In this document: piece after piece, positions 15,922-25,388 of the stretch
Numbering within the stretch: position 1 is the first letter of the stretch
How the letters are laid out: each line of letters starts with the position of its first letter
Source: AB-629-J13 sp964518835
GTDB lineage: Bacteria; Fidelibacterota; Marinisomatia; Marinisomatales; AB-629-J13
Assembly: GCA_964518835.1 (NCBI GenBank)
Contig: CAZFKU010000016.1
Coordinates: 1-26,575, forward strand
Direction: 5' to 3'
DNA: 26,575 bases
Translations under genes and position numbers: made by a program
Notes under the pieces: generated by a model
Seen by the model: only the letters and a program-made list of their open reading frames with translations
Database searches by the model: none
What the model was told of the DNA's origin: nothing

Positions 15922-18140
15922 AACCTCAGCACTATAGCACCTTCTACTGTACTTTGATCCGGATAATAAGGCGGTGGTTGGTTAATTAAATTGTAATCAT
16001 AATTATAATTTTTATCGTATCCGATGTCTTCAGATGTATAGCAATCTCCACCAGGAATAGGATTTGAACAGGGTGAATTCCTCTTCATATAACCTCTTTC
16101 CTGCTGGACAATGGAACCCCAAAGATTGACAAATCCTCTGTAATCAATATTACCGGTATAGTTTCCTCCGTCCGTTTCCGGTTCAACCGGATTACGATGA
16201 CCCCCTCTTCCATCCCCTAATGAGAACCAGGGTTGAGCTGTGTTTGGTACTGCACAGTTAGGACAAAAAGTTGATTGGACAGAATTCTGCCAGTAATGTG
16301 AAATAAATGCGCCGTGAAGCGCCATCAAAGCTCCATTAATATTTATATCCGAACCCTGATAGTTGTTCCTTGCTCCGTTTTCCCTGGTATTTGCAATGAT
16401 AATATTACCTCCGGCAACTAAACCTAAAACATTATTGGTTCCTCCATCCTCAGGATGTAGGACTGCACCGTTTGAATTAGAATCCTCATAAACGATATCA
16501 TCAATTATCCATATATTCCCCCATAACTGATCAATAATGGTTGCATCATCATGACGGCGGTATTCAACAGAATCATCAGTTACAACAGTGTATTGACCTT
16601 TCACAACCCCATGAACCAAAACAGGACCGCCTTTAACATAAATAACCTCGGGACCTGTGTAAGAATAAAAGGTCCGATCCGAATACACATAGGATTTATC
16701 GGTTGCTTCCTCAACACATTCTTCCGAATCATAGCGATCATCACATAGCCAATAGCGGTAATCAAAATGATGAAAACCGTCAGCGCTACACATGGTCAGA
16801 CCATTATCTGAATGATTATGAAAAAATTCAAATGCATTAAATGGAATTTCAGTATTCAAAGCACCTTCATCCCCTTCATAGGTTAAAAATACTTCTTCCT
16901 CGTGTGAAAAACCTGTATCTGTTGTCGTACTGTAATTCATTGTTCCGGGTTCGATAGCAATGATCCATCTGTTAAAAAAATTAAATGGATCATTACCTGC
17001 AAGGAATGTTGAGTACTTATCTGATTCTCTGGATTCTATAAAAAGTCTGTCACCACTGTTAATTTGGGTCATATATGTTGCAACCATGTCTCCGTCAATA
17101 TCGGTATCGTCTATAATTAAAAAATCAGACCCATCATATTCTGTAACATCATCCCAGGCTTCAGCCCAGGAATCAGCATCCATCAATTGAATGGAAAAAT
17201 TGGCAACCTGTTGACCCGGAGTTACAGCATCATACATAAAATCTATTTCAGGCGCAGCTGAAAGCACCGGTGGAACCAGGTACCACCATTGAGTTGCATA
17301 ATACCCACCTGTTTCAACAAATTCAATTTCCGTCATGATGAGAGTGTCCTGGATGTTTTGAACGAAAGTGATCATATCATCCGCAGTGAAAGTTCGTTTG
17401 GCATTAGCTCTCAAAATATCTGCTGAATTATCCGGTGGATAAGTAATTGTACTGACGGTATCAATGATAGATTCCCCGTCCTCATCCACCATGTCATCCA
17501 GACATGAAGTATCTCCTTCATATGTTATTGGCTCTGTAACGGATAATCTCCCCTGAAAATCCGGACAGCCATAATCACTGAAGGTTACTGTTGGACTGTT
17601 GGTATGTACCCTGCCTTCCAAAACATCCGAATTTCCAAAACTAACATAAGCACCTGCATTTGGTCCGAACGGTTCTTCGTCATTAGTAAAATACATAAAT
17701 TCTTCAAAACCGGTAGGTGTCATGATCAATGAAGCAGTCCTCTCCACTAAAACATCATTCCCATTGGGAGTTTCGTAGGACACTTCTCCTGTGCTCAAAC
17801 CATAAAATTCCTTCCGTGTGGAACCCTCTGCATATTGAGTTCCGCAAATGACATTTTTATATCTTCCCAGGGAATTCCCCTGGGTGTCTTCTCCAAAATT
17901 TACACCTGGTTCTCCAACCAATATGGTGTCTGCTCCTGAAAGATAGGGTAAATAATCTGCCGCTTCTTTGTTCAATCCTGCTTCGGCAATGTATTGGGCA
18001 GTTACTTCGGCAAACCGGAATCTCTCCTGAGAATTGATAGTGGAACTATTTCCCAAATAGGCTACGGTTATAAGCATGCTCACAAAGGCAAAAACCATAG
18101 CAAGAGGAGCAACAGCACCGGATGAATGACGGTATTTCAT
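15922..18140 (-). CDS. Very large PilX-like minor pilus protein (3' end in assembly gap)
   Basis: The visible 739 residues start with a PilX-type N-terminus: a short basic leader, SSGAVAPLAMVFAFVSMLIT as the membrane segment (about 6-25), and then FAEVTAQYIAEAGLNKEAA, the AEAGL motif typical of PilX/GspK-like proteins. No G-FTxxE prepilin site is present. The rest is a large extracellular region, with a mixed alpha/beta part (about 65-490) and then a stretch of short, regular hydrophobic strands (about 499-690, GPVLVHGVVKGQYTVV, LGLVAGGNIIIANT) that looks like a beta-solenoid. Cysteine pairs (for example FCPNC, 625-629) occur in it. Usual PilX proteins are about 150-200 residues, so this one is several times larger. 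The gene follows the two minor pilin genes with a 1-nt overlap. A tip or priming-complex subunit is inferred; PilY1 is absent from the window. Confidence 0.75.
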
Positions 18141-18742
18141 CAGTTAAACTCCGCCAGGTACTGGTTGGCAATAAAAATATTTCTGTTAAAGCGAAATTCT
18201 TCCTTTTCCACATTGACATTTGGATTTACTTCCGGTTCCAATGACATCACAAGATCCAGATACCGAGTTGCTCTTTTTACCTTAATTAATGATGGCCTGT
18301 TGGGCGGTTCGGTTTCCTGATAAGTGGTAAAACTTTCCAGCTTCACTTTATACTGCTCATTTTCTCTCCACTCTCCCACCGTTGGAAAACGTAATTCTCC
18401 ATCCAGAAGGAGGTCATAATTCATAAGGATCCCTTCTTCCTCATTTGCCTGGATTACGTGGGACGGTGTAGGTTGACTGGCATCCTCCCACAGTTCAATT
18501 TTGGCAAATCCTAAAAAACTGCTGAATTCCACTTTCTCCGCTTTTCTGATTCTTTCAGAAATTTCTCTTACCACCGTATTACCATAGTGACGAATATCCT
18601 GCCGAATAACATCCATGCGGTAGGCACCCATTATAGTTTGAAATGTCATGATGATTCCGATACCGATGATACTGATGACTACTACAACTGCACCCATTTC
18701 CAAAAGGGTGAAACCGGGGTAAAATTTATTTATTGTTTTCAT
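18140..18742 (-). CDS. Minor pilin, PilW/GspJ-like
   Basis: This 200-residue protein has a class III prepilin leader, MKTINKFYPG followed by FTLLE. PilD would cut after Gly10 and leave Glu at mature position 5, then a hydrophobic helix (MGAVVVVISIIGIGIIM). The globular part has no cysteines and includes IRHYGNTVVREISERIRKAE, the long helix common in PilW/GspJ-like subunits. It overlaps the upstream minor pilin gene by 4 nt and the PilX-like gene by 1 nt. Together these three probably form the priming complex that starts pilus assembly. The PilW label rests on gene order and size; the leader is certain. Confidence 0.85.
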   Translation of the reverse strand: MKTINKFYPGFTLLEMGAVVVVISIIGIGIIMTFQTIMGAYRMDVIRQDIRHYGNTVVREISERIRKAEKVEFSSFLGFAKIELWEDASQPTPSHVIQANEEEGILMNYDLLLDGELRFPTVGEWRENEQYKVKLESFTTYQETEPPNRPSLIKVKRATRYLDLVMSLEPEVNPNVNVEKEEFRFNRNIFIANQYLAEFN

Positions 18743-19218
18743 ACCCCATATACCAGCATAACCGTTTCAAGAATGCGCTCCTGTTCTATTTGCAAATCAT
18801 GGTGAACTGCACTTTCAGGAGTTTTCATAAAATTTTTCCACTGTATCCAGACTTTCAATCGATAGGATTCGTAATTTGCATCATTATACTGGGAATCCTG
18901 TTTGTCCATGGAATAGAACAATTTTGCTGTCACTTTTTCATCTGCCTGTGCGTCACCAACCAGATAAATTTCCTTACCGGTGTAATCTCCCAATTTATCG
19001 GTGGAACTTAAATTCCCACTGGCAATACGTCCTTTCCAGTGTTCCATATAGTTGGACAATTCTTCCGTTGCTCTTTCTTTTATTTCCAACGCTCTCAATT
19101 CACTCCGGGAATGAACTACTCCGTACATAAGTCCCATGGAGGTGATGGTAATAATCACCACTGCCAGCATGACCTCAATAAAAGTAAATCCCTGATACGT
19201 TTTTATCTTCTTTTTCAC
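18739..19218 (-). CDS. Minor pilin, PilV/GspI-like
   Basis: This 159-residue protein has a prepilin leader MKKKIKTYQG followed by FTFIE, with cleavage after Gly10 and the conserved Glu5, and then a hydrophobic helix (VMLAVVIITITSMGLMYGVV). The small C-terminal domain contains a beta-rich stretch (KLFYSMDKQD...YRLKVWIQW) and no cysteines. The position between pilT and the PilW-like gene, with 4-nt overlaps on both sides, together with the size, points to a PilV/GspI-type minor subunit. I cannot separate PilV from GspI by eye. Confidence 0.85.
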   Translation of the reverse strand: MKKKIKTYQGFTFIEVMLAVVIITITSMGLMYGVVHSRSELRALEIKERATEELSNYMEHWKGRIASGNLSSTDKLGDYTGKEIYLVGDAQADEKVTAKLFYSMDKQDSQYNDANYESYRLKVWIQWKNFMKTPESAVHHDLQIEQERILETVMLVYGV

Positions 19219-20267
19219 AAAACGTTAGATTTAAAGAGTTTAGGATTATCAGCAACAGATTCTGCAGTTGCCCTATCTACTGCTCCCTGAGAAACAAGGC
19301 GCTGTAAATCCTGATCCAGAGTCTGCATCCCATCCACACCGCCGGATTGCATGAGAGATGGAATCTGGTAAATTCGATCCTCACGAATGAGGTTTCTTAT
19401 GGCAGTGGTTGCAATCATAACCTCACAGGCGGGGATACGACCCTTACCATCTTTTGTAGGTAAAAGTTTCTGGGCAATCACAGCAACCAGACTTTCTGAC
19501 ATCATAGAACGAATCTGAGTTTTTTGTCCCTCGGGATAAATGTCAATGATACGGTCTATGGCTTTAATGGCGCTGGAAGTATGCAGGGTTGACATAACTA
19601 AATGTCCCGTTTCCGCAGCAGTAAGAGAGAGGGATGTGGTTTCTAAATCACGCATTTCCCCTACCAATATTACATCCGGATCTTCTCTCAGGGCAGCTCT
19701 CAGGGCATTGCCAAAACTGTGGGTATTCGCCCCCAATTCCCGTTGGTTAATCAAACTACTTTTTGAACTGTGGAAATATTCCACCGGATCTTCAATGGTG
19801 ATAATATGACAGTTCCGATTTTCATTCACGTGGTCCACCATGGTTGCCAATGTTGTACTTTTTCCAGAACCGGTAGGGCCAGTAAGCAGGATAAGACCAC
19901 GGTTTTTGAGACTTAATTCTTTAAGAATGGGAGGAATTCCCAAATCCTCAAAACTTTTGATCAAATCGGGTATAGTTCGAAACACACCGGCTAATCCATT
20001 AAGCTGACTAAAAAAATTAACCCGGAATCTCCCCTTACCATCCAGTTTGGCTGAAAAATCAATTTCCTTTTCTTTTCGAAATTTTGATACCTGCTCATCA
20101 GACAAAACCTGCGGAAGTATGGATTCCATGGATTCCCTGGTCATTACATCCAAATTCAGGGGATGCATAGTACCGTTTATCCTCACCATGGGCTTGGACC
20201 CTACACTGAGATGCAAATCAGATGCCCCGCTGTCCAGAGCATAATTCAGCAATTCATTTATTTCCAT
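19215..20267 (-). CDS. pilT: Type IV pilus retraction ATPase PilT
   Basis: This hexameric motor depolymerises the pilus and gives twitching motility, adhesion force or DNA uptake. The 350-residue length is typical. Seen in order are the N-terminal PAS-like domain with SGASDLHLSVG (13-23), Walker A GPTGSGKS (130-137), Walker B DPDVILVGEMRD (196-207), the His box GHLVMSTLHT (221-230) and the PilT-specific AIRNLIRE (289-296). It lacks the PilB tetracysteine motif. The presence of pilT separates this locus from a pure type II secretion system. It lies 3 nt after the pilin gene and overlaps the PilV-like gene by 4 nt, an unusual position away from pilB and pilC. Confidence 0.96.
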   Translation of the reverse strand: MEINELLNYALDSGASDLHLSVGSKPMVRINGTMHPLNLDVMTRESMESILPQVLSDEQVSKFRKEKEIDFSAKLDGKGRFRVNFFSQLNGLAGVFRTIPDLIKSFEDLGIPPILKELSLKNRGLILLTGPTGSGKSTTLATMVDHVNENRNCHIITIEDPVEYFHSSKSSLINQRELGANTHSFGNALRAALREDPDVILVGEMRDLETTSLSLTAAETGHLVMSTLHTSSAIKAIDRIIDIYPEGQKTQIRSMMSESLVAVIAQKLLPTKDGKGRIPACEVMIATTAIRNLIREDRIYQIPSLMQSGGVDGMQTLDQDLQRLVSQGAVDRATAESVADNPKLFKSNVL

Positions 20268-20270
20268 CTA

Positions 20271-20675
20271 TTACTCTTGATCCGGTGATCCGTATCCTGT
20301 GTATTTTCCCGTTTGACGGTTGAACTGGATGGATTTACCAGCACCACCAGCCATTTCTTCTGTACTGGTAGCATTGATCAGTTCCGGTAGTTGAAGCTCA
20401 AATTGCCATTTTGCTTTGGTTGATAATTTCAGGTCCAATTGCCCTTCCCTTTCCAAATCATCAACAGAAGTGGGCCATTCTCCACTGGTTTGATAAAACA
20501 TATCTGCACCATTAGATACACTGCTGATCACGGATTTTGCTTCCGATGCCCGTGCTGATTCCACATAATCAATATAAATGGGAACAGCAAAAGCTGCTAA
20601 AATGGCGATGATCACCACCACAACCATAATCTCGATCATGGTGAATCCATTTTTGTTTTTTTCGGTTTTTTTCAT
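20271..20675 (-). CDS. pilA: Major type IV pilin (PilA-like)
   Basis: This 134-residue protein has a leader MKKTEKNKNG followed by FTMIE and a classic pilin helix (IMVVVVIIAILAAFAVPIYI), then SARASEAKSVISSVSNG. PilD should cut after Gly10. The globular part is short (about 80 residues), has no disulphide cysteines, and contains GEWPTSVDDL and ends GKYTGYGSPDQE. Being first among the pil genes, with a good ribosome site (AAGGAAAG about 8 nt upstream of the ATG), it is the likely main subunit. A GspG-like pseudopilin is the alternative, since the size is similar; PilT and PilMNO next to it favour a pilin. It lies only 34 nt downstream of the C25-like gene, with no terminator-like hairpin between. 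Confidence 0.88.
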   Translation of the reverse strand: MKKTEKNKNGFTMIEIMVVVVIIAILAAFAVPIYIDYVESARASEAKSVISSVSNGADMFYQTSGEWPTSVDDLEREGQLDLKLSTKAKWQFELQLPELINATSTEEMAGGAGKSIQFNRQTGKYTGYGSPDQE

Positions 20676-20709
20676 ATTTACTTTCCTTTATTTAGATTTA
20701 TAAACTTTA

Positions 20710-23700
20710 TTATTTCAACATTATCATTTTCTGAATTTTTGTTTCTGATTTAGTGTTAAGGACTCCAAAATAAATTCCTGCGCTCACATGTTTGTTAAAC
20801 TTGTCTGTACCATTCCATGTGACAGTATGATTTCCCGGCACCATTTCCCCGGACACGAGGGTTTTGATTTTCTGTCCACGAATATTGATGATATTTAATG
20901 TAATAGTTTGATTCTCATCTGGCACAGAAAAACGTAGTGTAGTTTCCGGATTAAATGGATTTGGAAAAGCAGGATATAAAGAAAAAGTGTCCGGAATTAA
21001 ATTTCCTTTTTTGCCCAGTGACATGCGTGAAGTGGCATCAATTGAAATTCCACCGTTCAGTCCTGCGGAGTTTAAAATAAAATCCTGTCCCGAAGTTATA
21101 TCTGTTAACACCCAGTCTTCATCTCCAAACAAATGATAATCAATCTGCAAATCTTCCTCAGTCATTATTTCAATTATACATTCATCGGAGCACAGTTTCC
21201 AGTCTCCTTCAAAGCGGACATCAAAAGCGCTAACCGGTGGTTTTGGAGGAAGACTGAATTGCAACATATCCTTTTCAGATACGGGCATATCAAAATATAA
21301 TTTTTGACCATTGATACTTATCCAGGATACATCTGTTAAAATTGGAGTTGAATCTGTAGTTCTTGCAGCAGCACCTGTAGAGATAAAGATGGTACCTGCT
21401 TCATAAGTTCTCAGCCAATAACCTTTCCCGGGAATTAATTCATCGGCACCTTCATAACCGTTTGTGCCAAATCCATACAGGGTGTTGGGAACTAAAATAT
21501 CATTGGGATCTGCAATTGTATTTAGAGAAACATTAAATGAAATCCCACTGATCAAATTCCACCCTTCAACCAGATCCAACGTCATTTCATCCACTCTTAT
21601 TCCTGTGATCAAATGCATATCTGATTCCGGAAACCGAAGCCAGTATCCATTTCCAATTTCCATTTCATCAACCAATTGGTACCCTTCATCGAAACTGTAA
21701 AGCGAATTTTCAATTGCATCCGGGAAAATAATTGTATAATCTCCATTTTCAACGTCTGCAGGCAGACCTAACAGGTTCCAATTTTCATCTAATTCAATGG
21801 GAATTGCTACTTCGGTCATATTAATGGTTGGCTGGGTAGTAACCCAAATAGCTGTCTCATGGCCAAGTTCCATCGCTGCTGGAGCGTAGCCGTTATCGTA
21901 AGTATATTGAAGCCCCACAGAACCCATTTGATTTTCAAGTCCAATGGTGCAGTAACCTCCGTGTTTTGGGGTATATCCATTGAAATTTCCGGATGAGGTA
22001 TTATTAAAAGTATGATACTGCATTTTCATAACTCCGTCCCCGAAGGGAGGGGCAGATTCATTGTACAAAATGAGCTCAAATGTATTCAAGGAATTGTAAT
22101 TTTCCGTTTTCATATTGGACCATTCCACAACGAAATAATCATTGTCCGGATCAGCATAAGTGAATACGTTTCCATTTCCACTGGTGACTAGATCATCCCA
22201 AAATACAGCAACCATGGGAGAAGGTCCCCCTGCACCGGGGACAGGATAATTCCGAAACGATTCCAACTCACTTGAGCCAAATGAAATGAATCCGTTTGTA
22301 CAGACCGTAATGGACGTATAATCCACACCATAGAATGAATAAGAAAAAGGCAGATTGACTTCAGAAATGGAGTTAGAGAATTCGCCGTAACCATTATCTG
22401 AAAAATTCAAACTGGTTCCGGATCCTCCATAACTGGGATTTATTTCAATCCAGTCATATTCTGGAGCCAGTTCATAATTTGTATCTCCTGAATCATAAAA
22501 ATAATATCCGTATTCATCCGGACCTAAGGGATCATTTTCCGACACCTCTCCAACATAAACAGGAAAAGAAACTTCTCTGTTAAATCCGTCATCAGATTGA
22601 AGGATTAGTTGCATATTATACACAGACCCATTTATCACGTTAATGGACGGGCGAATGGTAAACCCATTGGATGAATTCTGCTCAGTACCAGGTTGAACAG
22701 AATCCCAAAATCCATCCCCATCAAAAATTTGGATCGCTGATCCATAAAAATTAAGCTCTCCCATGAGGTCTGTACCGGAAATGGATCCATCATTTCCAAG
22801 TGTAATGCGAATTTCAGATGCTACTCCCGGTTCCAGGATATTTCCAATCTCCGAGATCAACTCGTATTCCAAAACATGGAGTTTGGTACCGCTTACCGAA
22901 ATCATTGCATTCCCTTCACCAAGTACCATATTATTATCGTCAAAAATATGAAGCCTTAGTTTTAGATCTTCCATTTCCTCTGCCGAGGGTGATAATGTAA
23001 AAGAAAATCCTGTTCCAAATGATGTTTCTCCTGCACCTAAATTGGATTCGTAAAAACTATTTGTCTCAATTAATTCAACTAATTCTGACTCGGTAGTTAG
23101 TTCTGCAGATACACCGGAGATATCAAATTGACCATAATTCCTAATGGGAATTCGGACATGAACCGTTTCACCGGGATTTAATAATCCATCATTATTTCCA
23201 GTCAATTCATCTATTTCAACGTCCAGGGAAGGATCGTAATTTGCGATAGTACCTGTTCCATTGATTAAAAATGTATCTTCATAAGGTTGATAATTGGGTT
23301 TTGTAACGGTAATGGATACTTCACCCATAGATACAAATGAATCAATCGGAAGGGTAACATTCCCATCGGCGTTGGAATACCCGCTGATAAAAATTTCATC
23401 ATTTCCTTTCAAAAGAGTAACCATTGCATCTTCCACCGCAATACCATTATTGAGGACTTTCATATCAATAAAATTGGTTCCTAATGAAATGGTATTATTA
23501 TAAATCAATTGAATAGGTTTTGGGGTGTCTGTCCATAAATGTGTAGCAGGGTCGCCCATAAGGTTATTCCATTGAGTGAAGGCACTCACCCAATTTGACG
23601 GATTGGTCGGATAGGTATTGTACATAACAAGTTTTCCATGTGCGACCGAAGCACCGGTGGTTTCCATTCCCTTGGAAAAAACTCCATCATAAATTCCCAT

Positions 23701-25194
23701 AGCAACAATGTTATTGAACATGGTGTGAGTACTTAATGTAGCCGTCCCTACTGCAGCGATTCCTCCTTTAGGATTGGAAATGGTTCCAGCTCTTAAAAAA
23801 GTTTCTGAAATGCTGGTTCCGGCAAAATCCCCCGTCCCGCATGTCAGGAAAGTGGCAAATGGAAGTTTATGCCCGTTATTGGCATTGTTTATATCAGAAC
23901 TTCCAAACCCGCTGACACCAACATACCCACGATAATTCATGTAAAGCATACCCTCTTCCAGACGATTCCTCATCCAGGTTGAATATCCTCCTTCTCCGTA
24001 ATTTGTGCGGATATCTTCCATTTCATGTGCGTCCATTATATTTTCAATATATTCATTCGTGATTATGGTTGAAACTCCGGAACTGGATGGATCACCGACA
24101 AGAGCGGCTCTTTCATAATATTCATCCAATGTATTCAAATAAGTGGCTTTTTCATAGTGGATAATTTTATTAACGATTGTTGCGATATTTGAGGAATTAC
24201 TGACTGAGATCCTGCCTACAAATACTTCCGGAAGGAAATCATTTCCGTCTAATTGAGTATAAGGAAAATCCCCCTCACAACCGCCCCAATCATGACCCCA
24301 GCATTCATCGAAAGTGGGAACATTGTACGTTCCTCCAGCATCTCCTACAATTCCTACAAATTCAGGAGGAGGATTAAACGTTTCATAAGCATTTTGAATA
24401 TAATTTTTGATTGCTCCTGTTGAACTTCCTGTCTCTGATAAACTGGCAGTATAAACAACATATCCCCGTTTATGTCTCCAGTTGACCAATTGTTGAAATG
24501 CATTGTTAGTCTGAGAATTACCTCCGCAAATATAAAGAACTGCCGGTTGTTGAAATCCTTCATCCCTGGATCGGTTCTCATAATTAACCACTAAATTTGA
24601 ATACAAAGGTTCAAAGGCTTTTGAAGGCAGCCTGTCATTTGAATTGTTGTATTGCCTATCTCCGGTTTCTGTAAGGTAAATATCCATTGATTCGATAATT
24701 TCTAATTCATTTGTGTTGGGAAAATAGCGAAAAGGAATAACCTGAATATTTAAAATATGCAGGTCCCGCATGACTAATCGTTCCGATGTGTGAATAGCTG
24801 ATTCAGGATACACTGCTTCGCCGGAATAGAATGAATCATTCTTTTGTTGAATAATATCCGAAGTTTCTTCTATTAGTCCGTCCTGAAATGGAAAAACAGT
24901 AACATCTGAAATAACGGAAGACTGTAAAACCGTATAATGAACCGCATACTCTCTATCCGGCTCAACCTGAACCATGGTTGAATAAAGGGGTAATTCCGGC
25001 ATCCCTGAGTCCGTGGTGGTTCCTGATCTTCCTGATGAGAACCGGATATAATCCCCGGTGGATGAATATTGAATATCTCCTTGAGTAAATTGAATTTGAA
25101 TATTATTTTCATTTTCAATATCTGAATGTGTAAATCCTGCACCAAATATGAGCTGAGTGCAGAAAAAAACCGTCATTAATCTATAACCTGTCAT
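20710..25194 (-). CDS. Gingipain-like (peptidase C25 family) T9SS-exported protein lacking the catalytic histidine
   Basis: The 1,494-residue protein has a signal peptide (about 1-20) and a gingipain-type prodomain (30-200). A C25-like domain (about 215-555) runs from PAVLYICGG through VGIVGDAGG to NNLMGDPATHLW. The active-site cysteine is retained in LTCGTGDFAG (Cys452). The segment that should carry the histidine reads NYRGYVGVSGF, with Tyr424 where gingipains have the GHG histidine. Then come Ig-like domains (about 560-880), a beta domain with VCTNGFISFGS (about 910-1120), two GWN/GYW modules (1138-1275), a region shared with the protein at 25389-26575 (PPKPPxxAFDxRF), and a type A sorting domain with YPAFPNPFNPETTLRFSVP and C-terminal KMIMLK (1404-1494). 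It is therefore exported by T9SS and probably surface-bound. It lies just upstream of the pilin and may share its transcript. Proteolysis is doubtful; binding or a structural role is possible. Confidence 0.88.
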   Translation of the reverse strand: MTGYRLMTVFFCTQLIFGAGFTHSDIENENNIQIQFTQGDIQYSSTGDYIRFSSGRSGTTTDSGMPELPLYSTMVQVEPDREYAVHYTVLQSSVISDVTVFPFQDGLIEETSDIIQQKNDSFYSGEAVYPESAIHTSERLVMRDLHILNIQVIPFRYFPNTNELEIIESMDIYLTETGDRQYNNSNDRLPSKAFEPLYSNLVVNYENRSRDEGFQQPAVLYICGGNSQTNNAFQQLVNWRHKRGYVVYTASLSETGSSTGAIKNYIQNAYETFNPPPEFVGIVGDAGGTYNVPTFDECWGHDWGGCEGDFPYTQLDGNDFLPEVFVGRISVSNSSNIATIVNKIIHYEKATYLNTLDEYYERAALVGDPSSSGVSTIITNEYIENIMDAHEMEDIRTNYGEGGYSTWMRNRLEEGMLYMNYRGYVGVSGFGSSDINNANNGHKLPFATFLTCGTGDFAGTSISETFLRAGTISNPKGGIAAVGTATLSTHTMFNNIVAMGIYDGVFSKGMETTGASVAHGKLVMYNTYPTNPSNWVSAFTQWNNLMGDPATHLWTDTPKPIQLIYNNTISLGTNFIDMKVLNNGIAVEDAMVTLLKGNDEIFISGYSNADGNVTLPIDSFVSMGEVSITVTKPNYQPYEDTFLINGTGTIANYDPSLDVEIDELTGNNDGLLNPGETVHVRIPIRNYGQFDISGVSAELTTESELVELIETNSFYESNLGAGETSFGTGFSFTLSPSAEEMEDLKLRLHIFDDNNMVLGEGNAMISVSGTKLHVLEYELISEIGNILEPGVASEIRITLGNDGSISGTDLMGELNFYGSAIQIFDGDGFWDSVQPGTEQNSSNGFTIRPSINVINGSVYNMQLILQSDDGFNREVSFPVYVGEVSENDPLGPDEYGYYFYDSGDTNYELAPEYDWIEINPSYGGSGTSLNFSDNGYGEFSNSISEVNLPFSYSFYGVDYTSITVCTNGFISFGSSELESFRNYPVPGAGGPSPMVAVFWDDLVTSGNGNVFTYADPDNDYFVVEWSNMKTENYNSLNTFELILYNESAPPFGDGVMKMQYHTFNNTSSGNFNGYTPKHGGYCTIGLENQMGSVGLQYTYDNGYAPAAMELGHETAIWVTTQPTINMTEVAIPIELDENWNLLGLPADVENGDYTIIFPDAIENSLYSFDEGYQLVDEMEIGNGYWLRFPESDMHLITGIRVDEMTLDLVEGWNLISGISFNVSLNTIADPNDILVPNTLYGFGTNGYEGADELIPGKGYWLRTYEAGTIFISTGAAARTTDSTPILTDVSWISINGQKLYFDMPVSEKDMLQFSLPPKPPVSAFDVRFEGDWKLCSDECIIEIMTEEDLQIDYHLFGDEDWVLTDITSGQDFILNSAGLNGGISIDATSRMSLGKKGNLIPDTFSLYPAFPNPFNPETTLRFSVPDENQTITLNIINIRGQKIKTLVSGEMVPGNHTVTWNGTDKFNKHVSAGIYFGVLNTKSETKIQKMIMLK

Positions 25195-25388
25195 TTTATT
25201 TATTTTTCCATTTTGTTTTACTTATTTGACCCATTTTTCTGACATAAAATGGTGCCAAGTCTGATTAATTAAATTTGTTTAAATACAGTTGAATTTTTCT
25301 ATATCGATATTTAGACAATTTTTAATATGGAGATATTCCATATTATTGTCTAAAAGGAAATTGAGGTTAGAAGCTTAAAAAAGGAAGG
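25195..25388. promoter_or_regulatory. Intergenic region upstream of the C25-like gene and the pilus operon
   Basis: These 194 AT-rich bp follow the stop of one T9SS protein gene and precede the start of the C25-like gene, so the promoter of the operon may be here. They hold a strong interrupted inverted repeat (25311-25353) and a smaller stem, CCATTTT (25231-25237) with AAAATGG (25246-25252), in the presumed leader. A TTGGCACC on the minus strand at 25250-25257 recalls the -24 half of a sigma-54 site, but the -12 half is missing. No clear core promoter can be named. Confidence 0.4.
25311..25353. repeat. Long interrupted inverted repeat (hairpin), possible terminator or operator
   Basis: TTAGACAAT (25311-25319) pairs with ATTGTCTAA (25345-25353). 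The inner AATATGGA (25324-25331) pairs with TCCATATT (25337-25344) around a 5-nt loop, GATAT. Only a TTTT bulge interrupts 17 perfect base pairs. It lies about 35 nt after the stop of the gene at 25389, where a terminator would be expected, but no T tract follows on the minus strand. A regulator site is the alternative. Confidence 0.6.

Noticed and set aside
2113..20675. A type II secretion system instead of a pilus.
   Set aside because: PilM, PilN, PilO and the PilT signature AIRNLIRE are present, and no GspL/GspM pair is seen. Some GspC-like and GspG-like traits are noted in the entries.
25240..25257. Possible sigma-54 promoter (TTGGCACC on the minus strand) upstream of the C25-like gene.
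   Set aside because: The -24 half fits, but the -12 half (TTGC) is not present at the required spacing; the bases there read TATG.
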